A stretch of DNA of 64,000 bases from Streptomyces umbrinus (GCF_030817415.1 NZ_JAUSZI010000002.1:682001-746000), one strand, 5' to 3'; positions 17,143 to 26,274 are shown, counted from the first letter of the stretch. Notes: a model not told the origin generated them from the sequence alone. Program-made: numbers and translations.

Positions 17143-17484
17143 CCACTACACCTGGAGCCGACGCTGCCGTCCTGCCGGTACGTCCGGCAAGCGCAGCGGC
17201 AGTGTGTGGAACAACGACAACATCAACAGCCGCGCTCTCTGGCGGAGCTGCAACAACGGCGGCGACCGGGCCGTCGGTAACTTGCGTCTCAATTCCCCAG
17301 CATCCCACGGTGCATGGGCTCATAGCCGGAGACCGAATTCCTCTGCCAACGTCGGCGTGGCACTTCTGCTGGGGGCCGCGGCGCTCACGACCATTTCGCC
17401 CCAGCAGTTCCACCGCAGTGCATGACAGGGCGCGCAGACGAAACGAGCCGCGCTCCGGACACAGCGTCAAACCGGAAGGAACCC
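17143..17484. other. Stretch without an assigned gene
   Basis: Plus-strand reading right after the IS gives CRPAGTSGKRSGSVWNNDNI and ALWRSCNNGGDRAVGN, which looks like the C-terminal part of a small secreted Cys/Asn-rich protein (peptidase-inhibitor I36-like at best), cut off on its left by the IS4 end. No start is present. The rest, to the gene at 17485, shows only the ribosome binding site GGAAGGA. Confidence 0.3.
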
Positions 17485-18003
17485 ATGAAGCACCTCAGGA
17501 GCATGCTGGCGGTACTGGCGTCGTCAGCAATCGCCACGATGTCGCTGGGCATTCCCGCCAGCGCTGCGCCGACCAACACCTCCCCCGACGCCGTTTCGGT
17601 ACAGGACACCTCCCTGTCCCCGACGGCCGTAGCAGCCTGCTGGCCAGAGGGAACACGACTCAAGAAGACCACCGAGGGCAGGGTCTATCTGATCGGTCCG
17701 GGCAACACGCTCTACTGGATCCCCGACTCCAGGGTCTACTTCAACCTGTGGGCCACGTGGGACGGCATCCTCACTGTGCCGGACAGGGCCTTCGACGAGT
17801 GCTACCGCACACCCTCCACACCTCTGCAAGCCGGCCGTCTGTCCAAGGAGAGCGACAGCCCAGCCGTCTACATCTACGACAATTCCAACGGCGGTCACCG
17901 CCGGATCTGGGACTGGAACACCTTCACGAACAAGTACCACTTCGACCCAGCAGCAATTCAAACAGCGCTGACCATAAACCCCGCCCCCGTTCCCTGGACA
18001 TAG
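17485..18003 (+). CDS. Secreted protein of unknown function
   Basis: 172 residues from ATG 17485, chosen because GGAAGGA lies directly upstream and the protein then begins with a Sec signal peptide (MKHLRSMLAVLASSAIATMS, cleavage near ASA-AP at about 30). The mature part has two cysteines (AACWPEG and DECYRTP) and aromatic blocks: RVYLIGPGNTLYWIPDSRVY and IWDWNTFTNKYHFDP. The YWIPD and W-x-W-x-TFT spacing suggests two or three short beta repeats, as in small sugar-binding or inhibitor proteins. Family not recognised. No operon partner. Confidence 0.65.
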   Translation: MKHLRSMLAVLASSAIATMSLGIPASAAPTNTSPDAVSVQDTSLSPTAVAACWPEGTRLKKTTEGRVYLIGPGNTLYWIPDSRVYFNLWATWDGILTVPDRAFDECYRTPSTPLQAGRLSKESDSPAVYIYDNSNGGHRRIWDWNTFTNKYHFDPAAIQTALTINPAPVPWT

Positions 18004-18382
18004 GCAACAGCCATAGGTACCGGCGCGTCCACAACCGCGTGCAGACGAGCGCCTCTTGCCGAACGGGCTTCCCGACATGGTGCGCGCCTGCTGGCCTGCC
18101 GGATACTCAGGCAACCCCGGACATGCGGGAACGGCAGGAACAGCAGGAGGAGGTGCGGGCGATCCGCTGCCTGACGATCACGGCAAGGGACACGAGATCC
18201 TCTCCAGCGCACCCGGCGTACGGCTCAGCCGCGGCACCCTCTACCACCTCCACCGCGCGCTGTCCCGTCAGCTGCCGTAGCGGCCCCGCTCCCCCGCCGA
18301 CCGCCTCAGCCACGCCACGTAGACCCGGCTGGTCGGGGCAGCCAGTGGATCTCCTCGGCAGACTCTCCGGTACCGTCAGAAT
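18004..18382. other. Intergenic stretch with a possible regulator relic
   Basis: A plus-strand frame ending at 18280 contains HEILSSAPGVRLSRGTLYHL, which recalls the 'G-x-L-x-x-GTLY-x-x-L' recognition-helix segment of PadR regulators. It has no start and ends a few residues later, so at most it is a relic. Nothing else is seen before the RNase J gene. Confidence 0.3.
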
Positions 18383-20068
18383 ATGAGCCATCCACATCCT
18401 GAACTCAAAGCCGCCCCTCCCCTGCCTGAAGGAGGGCTGAGGGTCGTCGCCCTGGGCGGTCTGGGTGAGATCGGCCGCAACATGACCGTCTTCGAGCATG
18501 CCGGCAAGCTGCTCATCGTCGACTGCGGCGTGCTGTTCCCCGAAGAGACCCAGCCCGGCGTGGACGTGATCCTGCCGGACTTCACCTCGATCCGTGACCG
18601 CCTGGACGACATCGTGGCCGTCGTCCTCACCCACGGCCACGAGGACCACATCGGCGCCGTGCCGTATCTGCTGCGCGAGCGCTCCGACATCCCTGTCGTG
18701 GGCTCGAAGCTGACACTGGCGTTCCTGGAGGCCAAGCTCAAGGAACACGGAATCCGGCCGCGCACGGTGCGCGTACGTGAGAGCGACCGGCGCAGCTTCG
18801 GCCCCTTCGACTGCGAGTTCGTGGCGGTCAACCACTCCATCCCGGACAGCCTCGCGGTCGCGATCCGCACCGGGGCCGGGATGGTGCTCCACACGGGTGA
18901 CTTCAAGATGGACCAGTTCCCGCTGGACGACCGCATCACCGACCTGCGCGCCTTCGCCCGCCTCGGCGAAGAAGGCGTCGATCTCTTCCTCACCGACTCC
19001 ACCAACGCCGAGGTACCCGGCTTCACCACCTCCGAGCGCGAGCTGAACCCGGCGATCGAACAGGTGATGCGTACGGCCCCGCGCCGGGTTATCGTCTCCA
19101 GCTTCGCCAGCCATGTGCACCGTATCCAGCAGGTCCTGGACGCCGCGCACCAGCACGGCCGCAAAGTCGCCTTCGTGGGCCGCTCCATGGTCCGCAACAT
19201 GGGCATCGCCCGCGACCTCGGGTACCTGAAGGTTCCCAGCGGCCTGGTCGTGAGCACCAAGGAAATGGAGAAGCTGGCCGACCACAAGATCACCCTGGTG
19301 TGCACCGGATCCCAGGGCGAGCCGATGGCCGCGCTGTCCCGTATGGCCAACCGCGACCACGTGATCCGCATCGGCAAGGGCGACACCGTCCTGCTCGCCA
19401 GTTCCCTGATCCCCGGCAACGAGAACGCCATCTACCGAGTGATCAACGGGCTGACCCGGTGGGGCGCCCATGTCGTCCACAAGGGCAACGCCAAGGTGCA
19501 CGTCTCCGGGCACGCCAGCGCCGGTGAGCTCGTCTACTGCTACAACATCGTCAAGCCCCGCAATGTCATGCCCGTGCACGGCGAGTGGCGCCATCTGCGC
19601 GCCAACGCCGACCTGGCCATCCGTACGGGCGTCGATCCCGAGCGGGTGGTCATCGCCGAGGACGGCGTCGTCGTCGACCTCGTGGACGGGCGTGCGTCGA
19701 TCACCGGCAAGGTGCCCGCGGGCAACGTCTACGTCGACGGCATGGAGGTCGGCGGCGCCACCGAGGCCTCCCTGAAGGACCGCCTCACCCTCGCTGAGGA
19801 AGGTGTCGTCACCGTGGTGGCGATCGTCGACGCCGACACGGGCGCCCTCGCCGAGACCCCCGACTTCCTGGCCCGCGGGTTCGTCCACGACGACACCACC
19901 TTCGAACCGGTCATCCCTGTCATCGAGAAGACTCTGGCGACGGCAGCCCAGGAAGGCGTCGGCGACGCACACCAGCTGGAACAGCTCATCGCCCGCGCCG
20001 TGGCGAACTGGGCCTTCCGTACCCACCGCCGCAGGCCTCTCATCATCCCCGTCATCATCGACGCCTGA
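18383..20068 (+). CDS. rnj: Ribonuclease J
   Basis: 561 residues, normal length for RNase J. This is a cytoplasmic metallo-beta-lactamase/beta-CASP ribonuclease with 5'-to-3' exonuclease and endonuclease activity, active in mRNA decay and rRNA maturation. The zinc motif LTHGHEDHIGAVPYL has H84, H86, D88 and H89. Other metal ligands are in the HTGDFK block, and the beta-CASP domain shows STNAEVPGF, FASHVHRIQQ and GSQGEP. The C-terminal domain includes SGHAS and MPVHGEWRH. Streptomyces chromosomes normally carry one RNase J next to dapA; here neither neighbour is a dap gene, so this may be a second paralogue. A hairpin terminator follows at 20099. Confidence 0.95.
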   Translation: MSHPHPELKAAPPLPEGGLRVVALGGLGEIGRNMTVFEHAGKLLIVDCGVLFPEETQPGVDVILPDFTSIRDRLDDIVAVVLTHGHEDHIGAVPYLLRERSDIPVVGSKLTLAFLEAKLKEHGIRPRTVRVRESDRRSFGPFDCEFVAVNHSIPDSLAVAIRTGAGMVLHTGDFKMDQFPLDDRITDLRAFARLGEEGVDLFLTDSTNAEVPGFTTSERELNPAIEQVMRTAPRRVIVSSFASHVHRIQQVLDAAHQHGRKVAFVGRSMVRNMGIARDLGYLKVPSGLVVSTKEMEKLADHKITLVCTGSQGEPMAALSRMANRDHVIRIGKGDTVLLASSLIPGNENAIYRVINGLTRWGAHVVHKGNAKVHVSGHASAGELVYCYNIVKPRNVMPVHGEWRHLRANADLAIRTGVDPERVVIAEDGVVVDLVDGRASITGKVPAGNVYVDGMEVGGATEASLKDRLTLAEEGVVTVVAIVDADTGALAETPDFLARGFVHDDTTFEPVIPVIEKTLATAAQEGVGDAHQLEQLIARAVANWAFRTHRRRPLIIPVIIDA

Positions 20069-20098
20069 CCGGCTCCGTTCCCTTCCCCTCTCCTGTCT

Positions 20099-20124
20099 CC
20101 TGCCCTGCCTGCCGGCAGGGCAGG
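20099..20124 (+). terminator. Hairpin terminator after RNase J
   Basis: Arms CCTGCCCTGCC and GGCAGGGCAGG pair perfectly over 11 bp around the loop TGCC, 30 bp after the stop codon. No U-tract follows. Confidence 0.7.
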
Positions 20125-20212
20125 GACGGTTTCACACCTGCGTCCGCATTGCGCAGAGCGGCGTTCCCGGCACGGACTTCCAGCACCGACGGTGCGTCAG
20201 AAAGGCAAATGG

Positions 20213-20941
20213 ATGAGCGCACGCTTCGAGGAGATCGACTGGCGCCCGACAGCGATGGGCGACATCAGCCTGCGGCGCCGACGCGACCCGGCATCGGGCA
20301 ACGATGTGTACGAGGTGAAGCTCGGCGACGAGTTCTTGATGTCCAGCCTCTTCACAGCCGGTGAGATCGCGCTCACGGAACTCGGACTTGCGGAACTGCC
20401 GGACACCGAACTGGACGTCGTCGTCGGCGGACTCGGGCTCGGGTACACCGCCGAGGCTGCGCTGAACGACCCCCGGGTGCGCTCGCTGACCGTGGTCGAA
20501 ACACTCGCCGAAGTCATCGACTGGCATCAGCGGGGCCTGGTCCCACTCGGTGCCCGACTGGCTTCGGACCCCCGCTGCCGCCTGGTTCAAGGCGACTTCT
20601 TCGCGATGGCGGCCGATTCACGCGGTCTGGACCCGAAGGAGCCGGGCCGCCGCTTCCACGCCATCCTGCTGGATGTCGACCACTCGCCGCGCCATGTGCT
20701 CCACCCGCGCCACGCGGCGCTCTACCAGCCTGCCGGTCTCCGCGCTCTCGCCGAACACCTCCATCCCGACGGGGTCTTCGCCCTGTGGTCGAACGACCCG
20801 CCGGACAAGCAGTTCAGCTCCGTACTCACAGAGGTCTTCCCGCAATCAGCAGCCCATGTCGTCGACTTCGACAATCCCCTGCAAGGCGGCACCTCGACCA
20901 ACACCGTCTACGTGGCCAGGACAGAACCCGGCCGGCCGTAG
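20213..20941 (+). CDS. Spermidine-synthase-like protein (Rossmann methyltransferase fold)
   Basis: 242 residues from ATG 20213, chosen over the upstream GTG because AGAAAGG lies 8-12 bases before it. The core shows VVGGLGLGYTAEAAL (nucleotide-binding glycine loop), the acidic strand-2 end in TVVETLAEVIDWH, VQGDFF, and AILLDVDHSPRHVL, where spermidine synthases have the D-x-x-D stretch. Members of this group in actinomycetes are annotated spermidine synthase but often lack the full polyamine-binding set, so the true substrate is open. A stand-alone gene between the RNase J terminator and the SRPBCC gene. Confidence 0.78.
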   Translation: MSARFEEIDWRPTAMGDISLRRRRDPASGNDVYEVKLGDEFLMSSLFTAGEIALTELGLAELPDTELDVVVGGLGLGYTAEAALNDPRVRSLTVVETLAEVIDWHQRGLVPLGARLASDPRCRLVQGDFFAMAADSRGLDPKEPGRRFHAILLDVDHSPRHVLHPRHAALYQPAGLRALAEHLHPDGVFALWSNDPPDKQFSSVLTEVFPQSAAHVVDFDNPLQGGTSTNTVYVARTEPGRP

Positions 20942-21066
20942 GCAAACACTTCGGCGTATAGGGCACGGATACGGTTCCCGCCCACACGACCGATGAGTTC
21001 CGCCTCGCCCCGTCGTCTGCATCTCGGGGAGCGTCCCCCTCCGCGCCTGCGGGAGGTTCAGCCGAG

Positions 21067-21576
21067 ATGACAAGGAGCGTGCACACCATGGCCGCCGAGT
21101 ACGTGAGCGCCACTCTGACTGTCGCCGTGCCCGCCACGAGGGTGTTCGCGGTGTTGGCGGACCCGACGACCCATTCTGCGATCGATGGCACCGGATGGGT
21201 TCAGGAGCCTGCCGACCGGGCGCCGCTGACCGAGGTTGGGCAGATTTTCCGGATGGACATGTATCACGCCAACCATCCGAACGGTGACTACCAGGTGGTC
21301 AACAAGGTTCAGGTCCTCGACCCGCCGCGCACCATCGGCTGGCTGACGGGGCAGCAGAAGGGCGACGGCGACCTGGAGTTCGGCGGCTGGATCTGGCGAT
21401 ACGACCTTGCGCCGCTCGGTCCGTCCGAGACCGAGGTGACGCTCACGTACGACTGGTCGGCGGTGCCGCAGTACATCCGGGACCGCGGCATCCAGTTCCC
21501 GCCGTTCGGCCCTGACCATCTCACCAACTCGCTGCACCACCTGGCCGAGCTTGCCGCACCGACGTCCCGGGCCTAG
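21067..21576 (+). CDS. SRPBCC-family (START-like) protein
   Basis: 169 residues from ATG 21067 (GGGAGG 10 bases upstream), or 162 from ATG 21088 with AAGGAGC upstream. It begins ATLTVAVPATRVFAVLADPT, the strand-helix opening of the Bet v1/START-like fold, and continues with ANHPNGDYQVVNKVQVLDPP, RTIGWLTGQQ, WRYDLAPLGPSETEVTLTYD and a C-terminal helix DHLTNSLHHLAELA. Such proteins bind hydrophobic ligands in a cavity. The TAG stop at 21574-21576 is formed by the TA target site and first base of the adjacent IS630 element; the base after the right-hand TA is also G, so the stop was the same before insertion. Confidence 0.85.
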   Translation: MTRSVHTMAAEYVSATLTVAVPATRVFAVLADPTTHSAIDGTGWVQEPADRAPLTEVGQIFRMDMYHANHPNGDYQVVNKVQVLDPPRTIGWLTGQQKGDGDLEFGGWIWRYDLAPLGPSETEVTLTYDWSAVPQYIRDRGIQFPPFGPDHLTNSLHHLAELAAPTSRA

Positions 21577-22749
21577 TGTCTCGTGATTCCGTCGGCGTTA
21601 CGTGATCTTGCGTGTCTCGTTGGTGCTGGCATGGAGCTTTCCGTGGAACAGGCCGCCGAGTTGCGGGAGTTGGCGAACAGCCGGGATGTTCCTGCGGATT
21701 TGGCCACGCGAGCCCGGATCGTGCTGTGGTCGGGCGAGGGGCGGCGACGCAAGGACATTGCCGAGTTGCTCGGGGTGTCGCTGCCGACCGTGGACCGCTG
21801 GAAGACCCGATATTCCCAGCGCGGGCTGGCCGGGCTGGAAGGTGATCGCCCCGGTGGGGCCCGGGACCAGGTACCGGCACGGGTACGGGCACGGGTGATT
21901 GCTCTGACGCGTATGACGCCGCCGGCCTGCACCGGACTGTCGCACTGGTCGACGCGCGAGTTGGCGAAGTACCTGAAGCGGACCGAGAACGTCAGCGTGT
22001 CCTGGCACTACATCGCGCGGATCTGGCGTGAGGAGCAACTCAAGCCGCACCGTAACGGAACCTTCAAGATTTCCAAGGACCCCGCGTTCGCGGAGAAAGT
22101 CGCGGACGTGGTCGGCCTCTACCTCGCCCCGCCCGGTGGCGCAGTCGTGCTCTCGATCGACGAGAAGACGCAGATCCAGGCGCTGGACCGAACCCAGCCG
22201 GTGCTGCCGGTCACCTTCGCGGCCACCGAGAAGCGCACCCACGACTACGTCCGGCACGGCACCACGAACCTGTTCGCCGCCCTCAACGTCGGCACCGGTG
22301 AAGTCATCGGCGAGTGCAAGCCGAGCCGGAACGGAAAGAACTTCCTGGCCTTTCTGAAGAAGGCGGTAAAGCCACATGCGGGGAAGGAGATCCACGTCGT
22401 CCTGGACAACCTCTCCACCCACACCACACCGGACGTGAAGGAATGGCTGGCCAAGAACTCCCACGTCCACTTTCACTTCACCCCCGTCGGGTCTTCCTGG
22501 ATCAATCAGATCGAGACCTGGTTCGGAATCCTGACCCGGCAGTCGATCCGCCGCGGCACCTTCGCCAGCGTCAACGTCCTGATCTCGCAGATCCGCAACT
22601 ACATCGACTCCTGGAACGCCGAGGCCAGGCCCTTCACTTGGACTGCAACCGCCGACGAGATCCTGGCGAAGGTCCGCCTCGTCCAGACCAACATCAAGAA
22701 GCTCGTCGCAAACAACTCAAAGTGATGCAAACAGGATCACGAGACACTA
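21574..22749 (+). mobile_element. Intact IS630-family element in the stop codon of the SRPBCC gene
   Basis: Terminal inverted repeats TAGTGTCTCGTGAT at 21574 and its complement ATCACGAGACACTA ending at 22749 match over 14 bp, with TA at both extremities as the duplicated target. The 1.18-kb element holds one unbroken transposase gene. Intact ends and an intact gene suggest a recent, possibly active insertion. It is not the same IS630 type as the decayed one at 2057. Confidence 0.92.
21631..22725 (+). CDS. IS630-family transposase
   Basis: 364 residues from ATG 21631 (MELSVEQAAELRELA); a GTG at 21583 would add 16 residues from inside the terminal repeat and is less likely. The N-terminal HTH region reads RKDIAELLGVSLPTVDRWKTR, followed by a winged-helix part with STRELAKYL and WHYIARIWREE. 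The catalytic core has VVLSIDEKTQIQALDR (Asp177), HVVLDNLSTHTTPDVKEWL (Asp259) and GSSWINQIETWFGILTR (Glu295), a D-x35-E spacing typical of the family. Full length and unbroken, so transposition competence is likely. Confidence 0.94.
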   Translation: MELSVEQAAELRELANSRDVPADLATRARIVLWSGEGRRRKDIAELLGVSLPTVDRWKTRYSQRGLAGLEGDRPGGARDQVPARVRARVIALTRMTPPACTGLSHWSTRELAKYLKRTENVSVSWHYIARIWREEQLKPHRNGTFKISKDPAFAEKVADVVGLYLAPPGGAVVLSIDEKTQIQALDRTQPVLPVTFAATEKRTHDYVRHGTTNLFAALNVGTGEVIGECKPSRNGKNFLAFLKKAVKPHAGKEIHVVLDNLSTHTTPDVKEWLAKNSHVHFHFTPVGSSWINQIETWFGILTRQSIRRGTFASVNVLISQIRNYIDSWNAEARPFTWTATADEILAKVRLVQTNIKKLVANNSK

Positions 22750-22785
22750 GGTCTCCGGCGTCTTCTAGGAACGGGGGCACCGAGA

Positions 22786-23979
22786 TCAGGGGCCGGGTCC
22801 GGTTATGGCGGGCAGCAGGTAGTCGCGAATGAACTCCCTTGGGTCGATCTCCTTGTTGACGCTGTCGTTGCTGGTGTTTTCGCTGGTCACGAGCACGATG
22901 TCCGCGCTGGGAATGACGAAGACGAACTGCCCGCCGTATCCCCAGGCAAAGTATGTAGAGCGTTCGGAAATGGTCTGCATCCACCAACCCTCGGAATAGG
23001 CGAATACGTCGTCGACCTGGGTGATCCGGGCTTGCGCCGCCCGAACCGCACCGCGTGGCACCAGCTGCCGGCCTCCCCACTTGCCGTCGTGCAGATAGAG
23101 CAGACCGAACTTGGCCATCTCCCGTGGCGTCAGGTAGACGTTGTACCCGCCGGAGAAGACGCCTTGCGGGTCACGGCCCCAATGCTCGGCCGTGATGCCC
23201 ATCGGGCCGAAGAGATACTGGTGGGCGAACTGACAGGTGCTCATACGGGTGGCCTTCTGCAGCACGGCCGAGACGACGTGCGTATTGCCGCTGCTGTAGT
23301 TGTACGTCGTGCCAGGGGCGGACACGAGCTCACGGCCGAGAATCACCCGAACCCAGTTCGACGTCTTCTCGACCTTTCCTTCGGTCGAATCCTCTGTCCA
23401 GTCGAGACCTGACCTCATGGTCAACATGTGCCGGATGGTGATCTTCTTCTTGACCGGCGACGCATTGGCGAAGTACTCCGGCAGGTAGTCGGCCACCGGG
23501 TCATCCAGGCTTCCGATGTCACCCTTCGCGACGGCGATGTGGACCAGCGCCTGCAGGACACTCTTCGACACCGAGTGGACGTTATTGCTCCGCTGTGCGC
23601 CACTACCGTCGTAATACCGCTCGGCCACGAGACGGTCGTGTCGGACGACCAGCACGCTCAGCAACGACGCGTTGTTCCCGAGCTTGGCCAGCCCCCTGCG
23701 CAACATTGCGGAATCCAACCCCTGCGCCTCCGGCGGGGTCGACGACCAGTCCTCACCGTCGTCCCGGGGATCCGTGTACGTCGGATTGCTCTCATAGAAC
23801 GTCCGGCCGCTACCTGCGATCCGGTCGCAATCGACGCTCGCTGCCGTAGCCGGCGCAGTTGCTGTCGACTTCGACGATGGCACGTCGGTACACCCGGCCA
23901 ACGTCAGGAGCGACAACATCGGCACGATCCAAATGATCCGGCGCAGTCCTTGGTTTCGTAATCTCATGACTGACTTCAT
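22786..23979 (-). CDS. Serine hydrolase lipoprotein, class C beta-lactamase-like
   Basis: 397 residues with a lipoprotein signal (MLSLLTLAGC, lipidated Cys30), so it is anchored outside the membrane. The PF00144-type serine hydrolase core has the S-x-x-K nucleophile motif HSVSKSVL (Ser136, Lys139) and the Tyr box YNYSSGN. The block TIRHMLTMRSGLDW is the standard 'HLL-x-x-x-SGL' of this family, and GYGGQFVFVIPSADIVLV is the C-terminal strand with the K/H-T-G equivalent. The family includes DD-peptidases, esterases and 6-aminohexanoate hydrolases; the substrate is not predictable. Codon use is somewhat less GC-rich than the neighbours. Its 3' end lies 37 bp from the IS630 element. Confidence 0.88.
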   Translation of the reverse strand: MKSVMRLRNQGLRRIIWIVPMLSLLTLAGCTDVPSSKSTATAPATAASVDCDRIAGSGRTFYESNPTYTDPRDDGEDWSSTPPEAQGLDSAMLRRGLAKLGNNASLLSVLVVRHDRLVAERYYDGSGAQRSNNVHSVSKSVLQALVHIAVAKGDIGSLDDPVADYLPEYFANASPVKKKITIRHMLTMRSGLDWTEDSTEGKVEKTSNWVRVILGRELVSAPGTTYNYSSGNTHVVSAVLQKATRMSTCQFAHQYLFGPMGITAEHWGRDPQGVFSGGYNVYLTPREMAKFGLLYLHDGKWGGRQLVPRGAVRAAQARITQVDDVFAYSEGWWMQTISERSTYFAWGYGGQFVFVIPSADIVLVTSENTSNDSVNKEIDPREFIRDYLLPAITGPGP

Positions 23980-24048
23980 TGTCCTTGATGCGAGAAGACG
24001 ACGATGCCGGCCTCGGTCTTTCGTGGGGTCCGCGCGTGGAGAGATGCG

Positions 24049-25524
24049 TCATTTCGCGGCTGGGGTTGGGGCTTGGGGGAGGCGTAGCTGGAAGCATGCG
24101 CCGAGGGTCCGGGGGGTGAGGGTGAGGGTGCCTTGGTGGCGGTGGGCCAGGTCGCGGGCGATGGCCAGGCCCAGGCCGGTGCCGCCGTGGTCGCGGGAGC
24201 GGGCGTCGTCGAGCCGGACGAAGCGTTCGAAGATGCGCTCGGCGTCCTCGGTGGGCACGCCCGGTCCGTCGTCGTGCACGGTGAGGACGACCCAGGCGTC
24301 CTGGTTCCGGACGGTGATCTGGATGCGGTGTGCGGCGTGGCGGGCGGCGTTGTCGATGAGGTTGCGCAGCAGTCGTTCGTATTCGTCGGGGTTTCCGTGT
24401 GCGTGTGCGGGGGTGGTGCTGTCGCAGGTGAGGGTCAACGGCCGTTCGGTGAGGGGGTATTGCTCGGTCAGCCGGGAGGCGAGGGCTGTCAGGTCGACGG
24501 TGTCGGGGCCGGCTGTGGCGGTGCGGGTGTCGAGGCGGGCGAGGAGCAGCAGGTCTTCGGCGAGGGCCTGGAGGCGGCGGGTCTGTCGTGCGGCGGTGGT
24601 GGCCGCGGCGGGCCAGTCGGTGCGTTCCGGGTAGGCGAGCGCGACTTCCAGGCTGGCCAGCAGTGTGGTGAGGGGGCTGCGTAGTTCGTGGGCGGCGTCC
24701 GCGACGAAGCGGCGTTGCTGGGCGGCGGCGTTGTCGAGGCGCTGGAGGGTGGTGTTGATGGTGGTGGCCAGGGCGGTGATCTCGTGTCCCGCGGCGGGGA
24801 CGGTGACGCGTTCGCGGGGGTCGCTCGCGGTGACCGAGGCGGTGAGGACGCGGATGGCTTCGACCGGCCGCAGCGCGATGCGGACGGCGAAGTAGGCGAC
24901 GGCGGCGATCAGTACGAGGCCGACGAGCCCGGCCCGCAGCAGCAGGCGGTCGGTGGTCTTGGCGATCTCCTCGGCCGTTTTCGGGAGCACCACCACATAG
25001 ACCCGCAGGTGGGCGCCTGCGGCGACGCCCAGAGCGGCGACTTTGTCACTGCTGAGTTCATCGGCGCTGACATCGGCGAACATGACCGTGTAGGTCTTGC
25101 CGGCCATGTCGAATCTGTCCCTGATGGTGGAGTCGCGCACCGGTATGCGGAGGGGAAGGATCGTCAAGCTTCCGGGCTCTCTGGCCTCCGATGGGGCGGG
25201 CAGCGCATGGCGGGCGCCGGGATCGAACGCTTCCATGCCTCCGCCGTAGGCGACAGCGGTGCGTCGGCCGGTCGCGACGACCTCGTACGGCAGCGCGGTG
25301 CTTCGGCGAGCGGGAACCACACCCCCGTTCAGCTGATCGACGAGAGCCCAGACCTGTTGCTCGGCTTGTCCTTCGGCGATCCGCGTGCCCTGGCGGTAGA
25401 CGTCGTTGTGCAGCCACCAGCCGATGCCGGCCAGGATGACGGCGGCGGCCGAGGCGGCGGCCAGGGCCGTGCGGGCTCGTACCGAACGCGGCCACCAGCG
25501 GCGTCGCGGCTCAGGCGCGTTCAC
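24049..25524 (-). CDS. OmpR-type system sensor histidine kinase
   Basis: 491 residues from GTG 25524, which overlaps the response-regulator stop by 14 bp; longer open frames upstream are shadows of that gene. A membrane helix (about residues 18-37) is followed by an extracytoplasmic domain of about 150 residues, a second helix (about 196-216), HAMP and HisKA with RRFVADAAHELRSPL (His279). The HATPase domain carries NLIDNAARHA, DDGPGVPTEDAERIFERFVR and GGTGLGLAIARDLAHRH (N, G1, F and G2 boxes). Cell-envelope signal unknown. Translated after its regulator at 25511-26191. Confidence 0.92.
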   Translation of the reverse strand: MNAPEPRRRWWPRSVRARTALAAASAAAVILAGIGWWLHNDVYRQGTRIAEGQAEQQVWALVDQLNGGVVPARRSTALPYEVVATGRRTAVAYGGGMEAFDPGARHALPAPSEAREPGSLTILPLRIPVRDSTIRDRFDMAGKTYTVMFADVSADELSSDKVAALGVAAGAHLRVYVVVLPKTAEEIAKTTDRLLLRAGLVGLVLIAAVAYFAVRIALRPVEAIRVLTASVTASDPRERVTVPAAGHEITALATTINTTLQRLDNAAAQQRRFVADAAHELRSPLTTLLASLEVALAYPERTDWPAAATTAARQTRRLQALAEDLLLLARLDTRTATAGPDTVDLTALASRLTEQYPLTERPLTLTCDSTTPAHAHGNPDEYERLLRNLIDNAARHAAHRIQITVRNQDAWVVLTVHDDGPGVPTEDAERIFERFVRLDDARSRDHGGTGLGLAIARDLAHRHQGTLTLTPRTLGACFQLRLPQAPTPAAK

Positions 25525-26191
25525 GGTCGTCCACCAGTCGGTAGCCGGTACCCCGCACGGTCTGCAGGGACTGCCGGTGGAACGCGGCGTCCACCTTCTT
25601 GCGCAGTGCGCTGACGCGCGCCTCCACCAGGTTGGGATCCAGGGCTTCGTCGGGCCACGCGTGATAGAGCAGATCCGATTTGGAGACCGCCTGACCCGCC
25701 CGCCGGGCCAGCAGCTCCAGCACGGCGAACTCCCGGGGCGTGAGTTCCACCCGGGCCCCGGCCCGGCGGCAGACCCGGCCTGCGACATCCAGCGAGAGGT
25801 CGCCCACGGCAAGGACGGGCGGGGCGACCGCGGCGGCTCGTCTGACCAGGGCCCGCAGCCGTGCGACGAGCACCACATAGGAGAAGGGTTTGGCCAGGTA
25901 GTCATCGGCCCCCGTGTCCAGGGCCTCTGCCTGGTCCCAGTCCCCGTCCTTGGCGGTGAGTACCAGGATGGGGGTCGCGTTGCCCTCGCGGCGCAACTGG
26001 GCGCAGACCTTGTAGCCGTTGAGTCCGGGCAGCATCAAGTCCAGTACGACCAGGGCGTATTCGCCGGTCCGGGCCATCCACAGTCCCTGCCGGCCGTCAT
26101 GGGCGAGGTCGACGCTGTAGCCCTCGGCGGTCAGACCGGTGTGCAGGGTGTGGGCAAGGTCCACCTCGTCTTCGACCACCAGGATGCGCAT
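25511..26191 (-). CDS. OmpR-family response regulator
   Basis: 226 residues from ATG 26191 (MRILVVEDEVDLAHTLHTGL). The upstream-extended frame lacks protein character, so this start is preferred. The receiver has the acidic DE pair at 8-9, Asp51 (LVVLDLMLPGLNGY), and Lys in TDYLAKPFSY-like context (ADDYLAKPF). The C-terminal winged helix includes ELTPREFAVLELLARRAGQA and ARVSALRKKVDAAF with VRGTGYRLV at the end. Coupled to the kinase gene behind it. It is divergent from the glycosyltransferase gene at 26275 (83 bp apart), a possible target. Confidence 0.95.
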   Translation of the reverse strand: MRILVVEDEVDLAHTLHTGLTAEGYSVDLAHDGRQGLWMARTGEYALVVLDLMLPGLNGYKVCAQLRREGNATPILVLTAKDGDWDQAEALDTGADDYLAKPFSYVVLVARLRALVRRAAAVAPPVLAVGDLSLDVAGRVCRRAGARVELTPREFAVLELLARRAGQAVSKSDLLYHAWPDEALDPNLVEARVSALRKKVDAAFHRQSLQTVRGTGYRLVDDRERA

Positions 26192-26274
26192 GCGGTGCAG
26201 CCTCGCACAGCGCCGGCCCGCCTTCCTGATCGACCGGTCAGGTTGGATCAGCAACCGGTCAACGAGGTCCCGGC

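Noticed and set aside
17143..17300. Complete secreted peptidase-inhibitor gene
   Set aside because: There is no start codon or signal peptide; the sequence begins at the IS4 end and the family resemblance is weak, so it is noted only as remains.
18107..20026. 639-codon minus-strand open frame opposite RNase J
   Set aside because: Long antisense open frames are expected opposite high-GC genes. The composition is Asp/Val/His-biased with no family signature, and RNase J on the plus strand is certain.
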